Made by a program: the position numbers and the translations under genes
The notes under the pieces: model-generated
The model's input: the letters and a program-made list of their open reading frames with translations, nothing else
The model's database searches: none
What the model was told of the DNA's origin: nothing
Shown here: positions 1 to 5,175 of the stretch, in pieces
How positions within the stretch are numbered: position 1 is the first letter of the stretch
Layout: each line of letters starts with the position of its first letter
Assembly: GCA_021824055.1 (NCBI GenBank)
Contig: JAKALV010000245.1
Coordinates: 1-5,175 of the forward strand
Source of the DNA: Acidobacteriota bacterium
GTDB lineage: Bacteria; Acidobacteriota; Vicinamibacteria; Vicinamibacterales; SCN-69-37
Direction: 5' to 3'
Length of the DNA: 5,175 nt

Positions 1-1
1 C

Positions 2-3000
2 AGGGAGGCCGCGCGCGCGCTGCTGGCGGCCAACCGCACGGACTTCACCGTCGAGAAGCGCTACATCCGCAAGAACGGCGAGACGCTGTGGGCCGACCTG
101 GCCTGCACGCTGGCCCGCGACGCGTCGGGCGCGAGTCAGTACTTCGTCTCGGTTGTTCAGGACATCAGCGCCCGCAAGCTGGCGGAAGCGCGGCTGCGGC
201 GCCTGAACCGCCTGCACCGCGTGCTCAGTCGCGCCAACGAGATCATTGTCCGGACGCGAGATCTGCCGAGCCTCCTGGCCGAGGTGTGCCGGCTGGCCGT
301 CGACGACGGCGGCATGCGGATGGCGAGTGTCGGCGAACTCGTGCCGGGCGGCGCAGGCGAGGTCCGGCCGGTCGCTCTGGCCGGCGCCCGCATCGAACAG
401 TTCGCCGACCTGAAGCTGTCGGCCGACGAGGGGCCGTTCGGCCGCGGCACCATCGGCACCGTGCTGCGCACAGGCCAGCGCGACGTGTGCAACGACGTGC
501 TGAGCGACCCGAGAATGGAACCGTGGCGCGCGGCCATGGCGCCGTTCGGCATTCGCGCGACGGCGTCCTTTCCGGTCGTCGTCGACGACCGGCCGGTGTT
601 TGCGCTCACGCTGTTCGCCACCGAGCCGGACTATTTCCAGGACGATGAACTCGAGCTGATGAGCGCGGTCGCCAGCAATCTGGCGTTCGCGATCGAGACG
701 GCCGCGGCGGAAGAGCGGCGCGTTGCGGTGGAGCGGGACCTGCGCGTCAGCGAGGAACAGCTGCGGTTGTCCGAGCGGCAGTACCGGCTGGTATTTGCCG
801 GCAGCCCGCAGGCCATGTGGGTCTACGATCTCGAGTCACTGCAGTTCCTCGCGGTCAACGCCGCGGCCATTCGGCGGTACGGATACAGCGAATCGGAGTT
901 TCTCAAGCGCACGATTCTGGACATCCGTCCGGCCGAAGACGTGGAGAAAGTGCGGCGGGTCGCGCGGCAGGCGGTGACCACGCCGGGCGCGTGGCGGCAC
1001 GTGAAGAAGGACGGCACGCTGATCGACGTGGCGATCACGTCCAACGTCGTTGAATTCAACGGCCGGCCCGCCCGGCTCGTGCTGGCCGAGGACGTCACGG
1101 ACCGCCGGCGCGCCGAGGCGGACGCCGCGCGCGCGACGCGCGCCCTCCAGATGCTCACGGCCTGCAACGAAGCGATGATCCGCGCCGAGGGCGAGTCGAT
1201 GCTGCTCGACGAGATCTGCCGCATCGCCGTGGACGTGGGCGGGTTCCCCATGGCGTGGGTCGGGATGGCCATGGACGATCCCGAACGGACCATCGAACCG
1301 CGCGCCGCGGCGGGCGACGCCAGCGGCTACCTTCGCGAAATTCGATTGAGCTGGGACGCGCGTTCGCCGACGGGGAGCGGTCCGGCCGCCCGCGCCATTC
1401 GCGAGGGACGTCCCATCGTGGTGCGCGACCTGGCGGGCGATCCCGGCGGATTTGTCACCGTGGACGCCGCCGCCGCGCGCGGGTATCGCGGCGTGGTGTC
1501 GCTGCCGCTGTCGAACGGCGCGCCGCCGTTCGGGGTCCTGACGCTGTACCTCAATGAAGTCCGCGATCTGCCGGATGACGAGCGGCAGGTGCTCGAGCAG
1601 CTGGCCAACGATCTCGCCTTCGGCATCGGCACGCTCCGCGAGCGCGCGGAGCGTCGGCGCACCGACGCGGTGATGCGCGAGCAGGCGTCGCTGCTCGACA
1701 AGGCGCAGGACGCGATCATCGTGCGCGACCTCGGCCATGTGATCACGTTCTGGAACCGGAGCGCCGAGCGGCTCTTCGGCTGGACCGCGGACGAAGCCCT
1801 GGGCCAGTCGGTGCGCGACCTGCTGCACACGGACACCGCGGCGTTCGACACGGCGTGCGACGAGCTCGTGGCGCGGGGCGACTGGGCCGGCGAGTTCACG
1901 CTCCGGACCCGGAGCGGCCGCGCCGTCGCGGTGGAATCGCGCTGGACACTCGTGCGCGGCGAGGGTGACGTGGCGCGCACCGTGCTGGTCATCAACACCG
2001 ATGTCACCGACCGCAAGCGTTTGGAGCAGCAGTTTCTCCGCGCGCAGCGCATGGAAAGCATCGGCACGCTGGCCGGCGGCATCGCGCACGACCTCAACAA
2101 CGTGCTCACGCCCATCGTGATGTCGATTGAGCTGTTGAAGGACAACGAGCGCGATCCGCTGCGGCTCGAGCTCCTGTCGACGATCCAGACGAGCGCGCAT
2201 CGCGGCGCGGACATGGTGCGGCAGGTGCTCGGGTTCGCCCGCGGCGTCGACGGCCAGCGCCTCGAGCTGCGAGTGGACGATCTGCTGCAGGATGTGCGCA
2301 AGATCGCGGTGGAGACGCTGCCCAAGAACATCGACGTGCACGCCACCGTGGACGGCGACGTGTGGCCGCTGCTCGGCGATCCGACCCAGCTGCACCAGGT
2401 GCTGCTCAACCTGATCGTCAACGCCCGTGACGCCATGCCGGCCGGCGGCCGGCTGCTGCTCGAGGCGCGCAACGCCGTGATCGGCGCCGACGAGGCCGCG
2501 GAAACCCCGGACGCCGTGGCGGGGTCCTACGTGCATCTGCGCGTGCACGATACCGGGACCGGCATTCCCGCGCACGTGCGCGAAAAGATCTTCGATCCGT
2601 TCTTTACCACCAAGGAGCTGAGCAAAGGCACGGGACTGGGCCTCTCCACGTCGCTCGCGATCGTCAGGAGCCACGGCGGATTCTTCCGCGTGTACAGCGA
2701 GATGAATCGTGGGACGACGTTCCACGTGTATCTGCCGGCGCATACCGGCGCGGCGCGGCCCGTCCAGGCGCGGGTCGAACCGACGCTGCCGCGCGGCAAC
2801 GGCGAGATGGTGCTGCTCGTGGACGACGAGCCGCCGGTGCGGCAGATCACGCGGAAGATCCTTGAGCGCTTCGGCTACGTGGTGCTGGAGGCCGCAGACG
2901 GCGCGCAGGCCGTGAAGCTGTACCGTGAGCGGTCCGGCGAGATCGCCGTCATTCTGACCGACATGATGATGCCGGTGATGGACGGTCCGGCCGCGATCCG

Positions 3001-3187
3001 GCAGTTCGTCGCCATCAATGCCGGCGTGCGTATCATCGCGGGCAGCGGCGTCGACCAGCAGAGCCGCGGCTCCGAGGCCATGGATCCATCGGTCAAGGCG
3101 TTCCTCCAGAAACCGTACACGGCGGATGCGCTGCTGGTCGCGCTGCGCGACGTCCTCCGCGATCCCGAATCATTTGGCCGGACCTGA
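2..3187 (+). CDS. Hybrid sensor histidine kinase, PAS-GAF-PAS-GAF-PAS-HisKA-HATPase-REC (5' end outside window)
   Basis: The frame is open from the first full codon and already encodes the end of a PAS/PAC domain (RYIRKNGETLWAD ... VVQDIS), so the gene starts upstream; the Met codon at 221 is internal. Counting visible residues from position 2: PAS end 1-60, GAF about 70-238, PAS 258-370, GAF 378-548, PAS 560-670, HisKA 683-751, HATPase_c 794-913, receiver 935-1053. The H box is GGIAHDLNNVLTP with phosphoacceptor His696. The ATP site has Asn807 (N box), Asp850 (DTGTGIP) and the KGTGLGLS glycines. The receiver has the acidic pair Asp941/Asp942, phosphoacceptor Asp987 (LTDMMMP), Ser1015 and Lys1037 (QKPY). 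All catalytic residues are present, so an active autokinase that passes phosphate to its own receiver is expected. No membrane segment is visible, so the visible part should be cytoplasmic and sense through PAS/GAF ligands that cannot be named. No DNA-binding domain follows the receiver, so output needs an Hpt or other partner not seen here. Confidence 0.95.
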   Translation, partial: REAARALLAANRTDFTVEKRYIRKNGETLWADLACTLARDASGASQYFVSVVQDISARKLAEARLRRLNRLHRVLSRANEIIVRTRDLPSLLAEVCRLAVDDGGMRMASVGELVPGGAGEVRPVALAGARIEQFADLKLSADEGPFGRGTIGTVLRTGQRDVCNDVLSDPRMEPWRAAMAPFGIRATASFPVVVDDRPVFALTLFATEPDYFQDDELELMSAVASNLAFAIETAAAEERRVAVERDLRVSEEQLRLSERQYRLVFAGSPQAMWVYDLESLQFLAVNAAAIRRYGYSESEFLKRTILDIRPAEDVEKVRRVARQAVTTPGAWRHVKKDGTLIDVAITSNVVEFNGRPARLVLAEDVTDRRRAEADAARATRALQMLTACNEAMIRAEGESMLLDEICRIAVDVGGFPMAWVGMAMDDPERTIEPRAAAGDASGYLREIRLSWDARSPTGSGPAARAIREGRPIVVRDLAGDPGGFVTVDAAAARGYRGVVSLPLSNGAPPFGVLTLYLNEVRDLPDDERQVLEQLANDLAFGIGTLRERAERRRTDAVMREQASLLDKAQDAIIVRDLGHVITFWNRSAERLFGWTADEALGQSVRDLLHTDTAAFDTACDELVARGDWAGEFTLRTRSGRAVAVESRWTLVRGEGDVARTVLVINTDVTDRKRLEQQFLRAQRMESIGTLAGGIAHDLNNVLTPIVMSIELLKDNERDPLRLELLSTIQTSAHRGADMVRQVLGFARGVDGQRLELRVDDLLQDVRKIAVETLPKNIDVHATVDGDVWPLLGDPTQLHQVLLNLIVNARDAMPAGGRLLLEARNAVIGADEAAETPDAVAGSYVHLRVHDTGTGIPAHVREKIFDPFFTTKELSKGTGLGLSTSLAIVRSHGGFFRVYSEMNRGTTFHVYLPAHTGAARPVQARVEPTLPRGNGEMVLLVDDEPPVRQITRKILERFGYVVLEAADGAQAVKLYRERSGEIAVILTDMMMPVMDGPAAIRQFVAINAGVRIIAGSGVDQQSRGSEAMDPSVKAFLQKPYTADALLVALRDVLRDPESFGRT

Positions 3188-3195
3188 AGGTCCGG
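3178..3195 (+). other. Perfect 7-bp stem-loop enclosing the kinase stop codon
   Basis: CCGGACC (3178-3184) pairs with GGTCCGG (3189-3195) around a TGAA tetraloop. The TGA stop of the hybrid kinase (3185-3187) lies in the loop. No T tract follows, so this is not a standard intrinsic terminator. It could pause or partly terminate transcription, protect the 3' end of the kinase message, or be chance in GC-rich DNA. Confidence 0.4.
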
Positions 3196-3222
3196 GGACG
3201 TCGAATCGTCCGGGAACGTCGA
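3191..3222. repeat. Two-copy 14-bp direct repeat, 18-bp period
   Basis: TCCGGGGACGTCGA (3191-3204) recurs as TCCGGGAACGTCGA (3209-3222) with one mismatch, 18 bp start to start. Both copies lie in the gap between the kinase and cheW genes. The first overlaps the right arm of the stop-codon stem-loop. GGACG (3196-3200) can also pair with CGTCC (3207-3211) as a small hairpin. The spacing of nearly two helical turns would allow two protein copies to bind on one DNA face, but it may be a simple local duplication. Confidence 0.5.
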
Positions 3223-3283
3223 GGGTTCGCGCTCAAGGTTCGGCGCCCGGTGCCGATTCCTTTCGTAACGTGCACTCCGCACC

Positions 3284-3289
3284 AAGGAG
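3284..3289 (+). promoter_or_regulatory. Ribosome-binding site of cheW
   Basis: AAGGAG lies 6 nt before the ATG at 3296 and only 3 nt before the overlapping GTG at 3293. The spacing favours the ATG, which shortens the longest reading frame by one residue. It is the best Shine-Dalgarno match seen before any start in the window. Confidence 0.8.
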
Positions 3290-3295
3290 CCTGTG

Positions 3296-3769
3296 ATGGA
3301 TACGACCGCGCAAACCGGCAAGTATTTGACCTTTCTCACCGGCGGGGAGGGCTACGGCCTTCCGGTGCTGAAGGTGCGCGAGATCATGAAAGTGATGGAG
3401 ATCACCGCCATTCCGCAGGTGCCGGCCTACGTGCGCGGCGTCATCAACCTGCGCGGCAAGGTCATTCCGGTGATCGACCTCCGCCTCAAGTTCGGCATGC
3501 CGGCGTGCGACGCCACCGATCAAACCTGCATCATCGTCGTCGAAGCGGCGGCCCGCGCGTCGCGCCAGTCGATGGTGGGGTTGCTGGTTGACGGCGTGTC
3601 GGAGGTGCTGAACATTCAGGCGGCGGAAATCGAACAGCCGCCGGCGTTCGGCGACGGCGTACGGACCGACTACATGCAGGGCGTCGCCAAGGTGAAAGGC
3701 ACGGTCAAGATCCTGCTCGACATCGACCGCGTGCTGACCGGCAGCGAGCTCGACGGCCTCGCGGCCTGA
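3296..3769 (+). CDS. cheW: CheW-type chemotaxis coupling protein
   Basis: The 157-residue product is a full-length single CheW domain, the usual size for this family. CheW adaptors link methyl-accepting receptors to the kinase CheA in cytoplasmic signalling arrays. Diagnostic stretches are LKVREIM (25-31), IPQVPAYVRGVINLRGK (39-55), VIPVIDLRLKFG (57-68) and VGLLVDGVSEVL (94-105). Glu29 and Arg53 align by eye with E. coli CheW Glu38 and Arg62; Arg62 lies in the NLRG motif linked to array contacts. No kinase, receiver or membrane segment is attached, which rules out CheA and CheV. The start at ATG 3296 is set by AAGGAG six bases upstream. The gene stands alone, 108 bp after a hybrid kinase on the same strand, with no cheA, cheB, cheR or receptor gene visible. 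It may serve an array encoded elsewhere, or a pathway joined to the neighbouring kinase; the latter is inference from position only. Confidence 0.95.
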   Translation: MDTTAQTGKYLTFLTGGEGYGLPVLKVREIMKVMEITAIPQVPAYVRGVINLRGKVIPVIDLRLKFGMPACDATDQTCIIVVEAAARASRQSMVGLLVDGVSEVLNIQAAEIEQPPAFGDGVRTDYMQGVAKVKGTVKILLDIDRVLTGSELDGLAA

Positions 3770-3775
3770 GTGTCC

Positions 3776-3790
3776 GCGGCTCACTGCCGC
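3776..3790 (+). other. Short stem-loop after cheW
   Basis: GCGGC (3776-3780) pairs with GCCGC (3786-3790) across a 5-nt loop, a few bases after the cheW stop. The stem is only 5 bp and no T tract follows, so terminator function is doubtful. It does lie at the boundary between the signalling genes and the metabolic pair. Confidence 0.25.
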
Positions 3791-3795
3791 TGGTG

Positions 3796-3801
3796 TAGTA
3801 T
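3796..3801 (+). promoter_or_regulatory. Candidate -10 element for a leaderless transcript
   Basis: TAGTAT lies 9 nt before the ATG at 3811, in a local A/T-rich patch of otherwise GC-rich DNA. A sigma-70-type -10 here would put the transcript start at or just before the ATG. No Shine-Dalgarno sequence precedes that ATG, which fits leaderless translation. No convincing -35 hexamer is visible at the expected spacing, so support is weak. Confidence 0.3.
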
Positions 3802-3810
3802 CCGGTACTC

Positions 3811-4032
3811 ATGGCGGATGTCAGTCCGACCCGGCAGCACCACGACACGATGGGCCAACCGGAGGCCTTCCAGGCGCGCGAGCACGAAGTGGCCGCGCTG
3901 ATCGGCGCGGCCAAGGCGCACCCGCTCGGCACCGAGTTCCTGATCGACGGCCACCTCGAAGCGGTCGCCGTCACCTTTCAGGTGCACGCCTTCACCGTTG
4001 ACGCGGCGCGCCGCGTGCTGCGCGGCGAGTAG
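3811..4032 (+). CDS. Small protein of unknown function upstream of the lyase-like gene
   Basis: I do not recognise this 73-residue family. The product has no signal peptide, membrane segment, cysteine or zinc motif. The first 14 residues are polar and may be disordered, with a His pair (10-11). Residues 16-36 look helical (PEAFQAREHEV ... AKAHP). Residues 38-62 look like short beta strands (LGTEFLIDG, LEAVAVTFQVHAFTV), followed by a C-terminal helix (DAARRVLRGE). This suggests a small alpha/beta domain. It ends 9 bp before the next gene, which has no good ribosome site of its own, so translational coupling is likely. That tight spacing and a codon pattern like its neighbours argue for a real gene. 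The start at 3811 fits the candidate -10 element; Met14 at 3850 is an alternative that would remove the polar tail. A role beside the lyase, as a partner or regulator, is only inference. Confidence 0.7.
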   Translation: MADVSPTRQHHDTMGQPEAFQAREHEVAALIGAAKAHPLGTEFLIDGHLEAVAVTFQVHAFTVDAARRVLRGE

Positions 4033-4041
4033 TCCCGCGCG

Positions 4042-5043
4042 ATGGCACTGCCCTCGTCGGTCATCGCGTGCGAATGCTGGGCGAGAGACGGGCTGCAGTC
4101 CATGCCCACGCTCGTCTCGACCGATCACAAGGTGGAGATGATCAACCGCGTGATCGCGGCCGGGTTCAAGAAGCTCGAGATCACCTCGTTTTCCCACCCC
4201 AAGCTCCTGCCGCAATTTGCCGATGCGGTCGATGTCCTCAAGCGCATCGATCGCCGCCCGGACGTGTCGTACGTCGTCCTCATGCCCAACACCAAGGGAT
4301 TCGACCGGCTCGAGGTGTGTCAGCACGAAGGCTACGGCGCGAGCGAGATCATTCTCATGATCTCGTCGAGCGAACAGCACAACCTGCTGAACTTCCGGAT
4401 GACGCACGATCAGGCGATGGCGGAGCACGCGGCGATCATGGCGCGCGCGCACGCCCTCGGCATCAAGGTGATCGGGTGCGCCGGCACGGTGTACGGCTGT
4501 CCGGTGCAGGGCGACATCAGCACGGCGGACGTGGCGAAGCTCGTGAAGTTCTATCTGGATGAAGGCGCCGAGACGATCATGCTGGGCGACACGACCGGCG
4601 TCGCCAATCCGCGCCTCGTGCGCGAGCGCGTCGGTGCATTGATGGCGCAGTTTCCCGGCGCGGAGTTCATCGCGCACTTCCACGACACGCGCGGCACGGG
4701 GATCGTGAACACCCTCGCGATGCTGGAGCTCGGCGTGCGCTACGTGGACAGCTCGATCGGCGCGATCGGCGGCCAGCCGGCCACGGGCGCGGCGAAGTAC
4801 TCGGCCGGGTACACGGGCAACGCGTGCAGCGAAGACCTGACCGGCATGCTGGCCGAGATGGGCGTCGATACCGGCATCGATCTGACGCAACTCATCGATG
4901 CCGGACGGCGCGCCGAAGAGATTCTGGGACAGCGGCTGCGCTCGAACATCGCGCGCAGCGGGCCCGTGATCCACGGGCCATCCGCTCCCGACAAGGAAGC
5001 CGGCGCCGCCGTCACCACGGACGTCGTCACCCGCCAACATTAG
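4042..5043 (+). CDS. HMG-CoA lyase-family (DRE-TIM metallolyase) enzyme with altered active-site loop
   Basis: The 333-residue product aligns along its length with hydroxymethylglutaryl-CoA lyases, TIM-barrel metal-dependent enzymes that cleave HMG-CoA to acetyl-CoA and acetoacetate in leucine breakdown. Visible landmarks are RDGLQ (Arg15, Asp16) after strand 1, LEITSFSHPKLLPQFAD (45-61), GCPVQG (152-157), LGDTTG (181-186) and the metal-binding HFHD (His212, His214). The family loop signature GGCP, whose Cys is catalytically essential in HMG-CoA lyase, reads GGQP here (Gln245). The loop up to the conserved Gly-Asn (259-260) is about six residues longer (ATGAAKYSAGYTGN). The frame is intact and all barrel residues are kept, so it is not a decaying copy. 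It may belong to a divergent subgroup acting on another acyl-CoA or 2-hydroxy acid, by aldol-type cleavage or condensation. The start at 4042 gives the usual N-terminus before RDGLQ. The best purine run, GGCGAG at 4024-4029, is rather far (12 nt), so coupling to the preceding small gene is likely. About 25 C-terminal residues look unstructured. Confidence 0.88.
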   Translation: MALPSSVIACECWARDGLQSMPTLVSTDHKVEMINRVIAAGFKKLEITSFSHPKLLPQFADAVDVLKRIDRRPDVSYVVLMPNTKGFDRLEVCQHEGYGASEIILMISSSEQHNLLNFRMTHDQAMAEHAAIMARAHALGIKVIGCAGTVYGCPVQGDISTADVAKLVKFYLDEGAETIMLGDTTGVANPRLVRERVGALMAQFPGAEFIAHFHDTRGTGIVNTLAMLELGVRYVDSSIGAIGGQPATGAAKYSAGYTGNACSEDLTGMLAEMGVDTGIDLTQLIDAGRRAEEILGQRLRSNIARSGPVIHGPSAPDKEAGAAVTTDVVTRQH

Positions 5044-5059
5044 AGGAAATTAATCCGTT

Positions 5060-5085
5060 GGGGAGTCCCCGGCAGCATCATGCCG
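5060..5085 (+). other. Two adjacent short stem-loops after the lyase-like gene
   Basis: GGGG (5060-5063) can pair with CCCC (5067-5070) over a 3-nt loop. CGGCA (5070-5074) can pair with TGCCG (5081-5085) over a 6-nt loop. They share one base, so they cannot both form in full. Neither is followed by a T run, so a terminator role is possible only if termination here is T-tract independent. Confidence 0.3.
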
Positions 5086-5152
5086 AGACACTCCATTGCC
5101 GGACCTTCGAACCGCGGGCGCGCGAAGTCGAGACGAGCCCAGGATTCTCATT

Positions 5153-5166
5153 CTGTCCATGGACAG
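5153..5166. repeat. Perfect 14-bp palindrome
   Basis: CTGTCCATGGACAG reads the same on both strands with no spacer. It is longer than other perfect palindromes I saw in non-coding parts of the window. It could be an operator for a dimeric regulator, but it also contains an in-frame ATG (5159) of an open frame and may simply be coding sequence. Confidence 0.4.
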
Positions 5167-5175
5167 CGGGCTCCG

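Larger units (their letters stand above)
5044..5175. other. Intergenic end of window, no certain gene
   Basis: It begins with an A/T-rich patch (AGGAAATTAAT, 5043-5053) directly after the lyase-like stop. Two plus-strand frames are open to the window edge: one from ATG 5080, with third-position GC too low for this genome, and one from TTG 5096 that reads ...EPRILILSMDSGL. The latter could be the start of a next gene, but it has no clear ribosome site and too few codons to judge. No tRNA cloverleaf was found around the TTCGAA at 5106-5111. Confidence 0.5.

Noticed and set aside
10..22. GC-alternating run at the window start
   Set aside because: It is ordinary coding sequence for Ala/Arg codons in the kinase and too short to count as a repeat.
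221..223. ATG as the true start of the hybrid kinase
   Set aside because: The frame continues upstream to the window edge and encodes a PAS/PAC end, so this Met is internal.
1327..2472. 381-codon minus-strand frame rich in Ser and Arg
   Set aside because: Low-complexity Ser/Arg composition is typical of a wrong frame in GC-rich coding DNA, and it overlaps the kinase core.
836..2743. 635-codon open frame on the minus strand, antisense to the hybrid kinase
   Set aside because: It lies wholly inside a well-supported kinase gene. Its product is rich in His, Arg, Val and Ala without recognisable domains, as expected for an antisense frame of GC-biased coding DNA.
3293..3295. GTG as the cheW start
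   Set aside because: It is only 3 nt from the AAGGAG site. The ATG immediately after it has the better 6-nt spacing.
3781..5040. 419-codon open frame on the minus strand across the small gene and the lyase-like gene
   Set aside because: It mirrors the third-position GC bias of the plus-strand genes. Its product shows no domain, while the opposite strand encodes a clear enzyme family.
5098..5120. tRNA-like TTCGAA segment
   Set aside because: The bases on either side do not form a T stem, and no acceptor or anticodon arm can be built around it on either strand.
5080..5175. Open frame from ATG 5080 to the window end
   Set aside because: Many codons end in A or T, unlike the strong third-position GC of the real genes here, and the peptide is rich in Arg, Ser and His without pattern.

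Overview
The window is GC-rich DNA, densely coding on the plus strand, with strong G/C bias at third codon positions. It looks like a bacterial chromosome. The large soluble PAS/GAF hybrid kinase, the high GC and the mixed start signals (one good Shine-Dalgarno site, one possible leaderless start, one start with no clear site) would fit an environmental lineage such as Acidobacteriota (Vicinamibacteria-like) or a deltaproteobacterial-type group. That placement is inference; no rRNA, tRNA or other taxonomic marker is present.

Positions 2-3187 hold the 3' part (1061 codons) of a hybrid sensor histidine kinase whose start lies upstream of the window. Its visible order is PAS (C-terminal end) - GAF - PAS - GAF - PAS - HisKA - HATPase - receiver. 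After a 108-bp gap with a stem-loop around the kinase stop codon and a near-perfect 14-bp direct repeat comes a single CheW-type adaptor gene (3296-3769) with a clear AAGGAG ribosome-binding site. The two genes form a signalling half: an intracellular multi-input phosphorelay protein next to a chemosensory coupling protein. No cheA, cheY or receptor gene is in view.

Positions 3811-5043 form a likely two-gene metabolic unit. A 73-codon gene of unknown function is followed after 9 bp by a 333-residue DRE-TIM metallolyase of the HMG-CoA lyase family. This enzyme keeps the metal and catalytic residues of the barrel, but has Gln where HMG-CoA lyases have their active-site-loop Cys, and that loop is about six residues longer. 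Its substrate may therefore not be HMG-CoA.

The last 132 bp (5044-5175) contain no certain gene. They hold two short stem-loops, a perfect 14-bp palindrome and possibly the beginning of another reading frame. I found no mobile element, CRISPR array, tRNA or rRNA. The strongest lead for something undescribed is the lyase-like gene with the altered loop and its tightly linked small partner.
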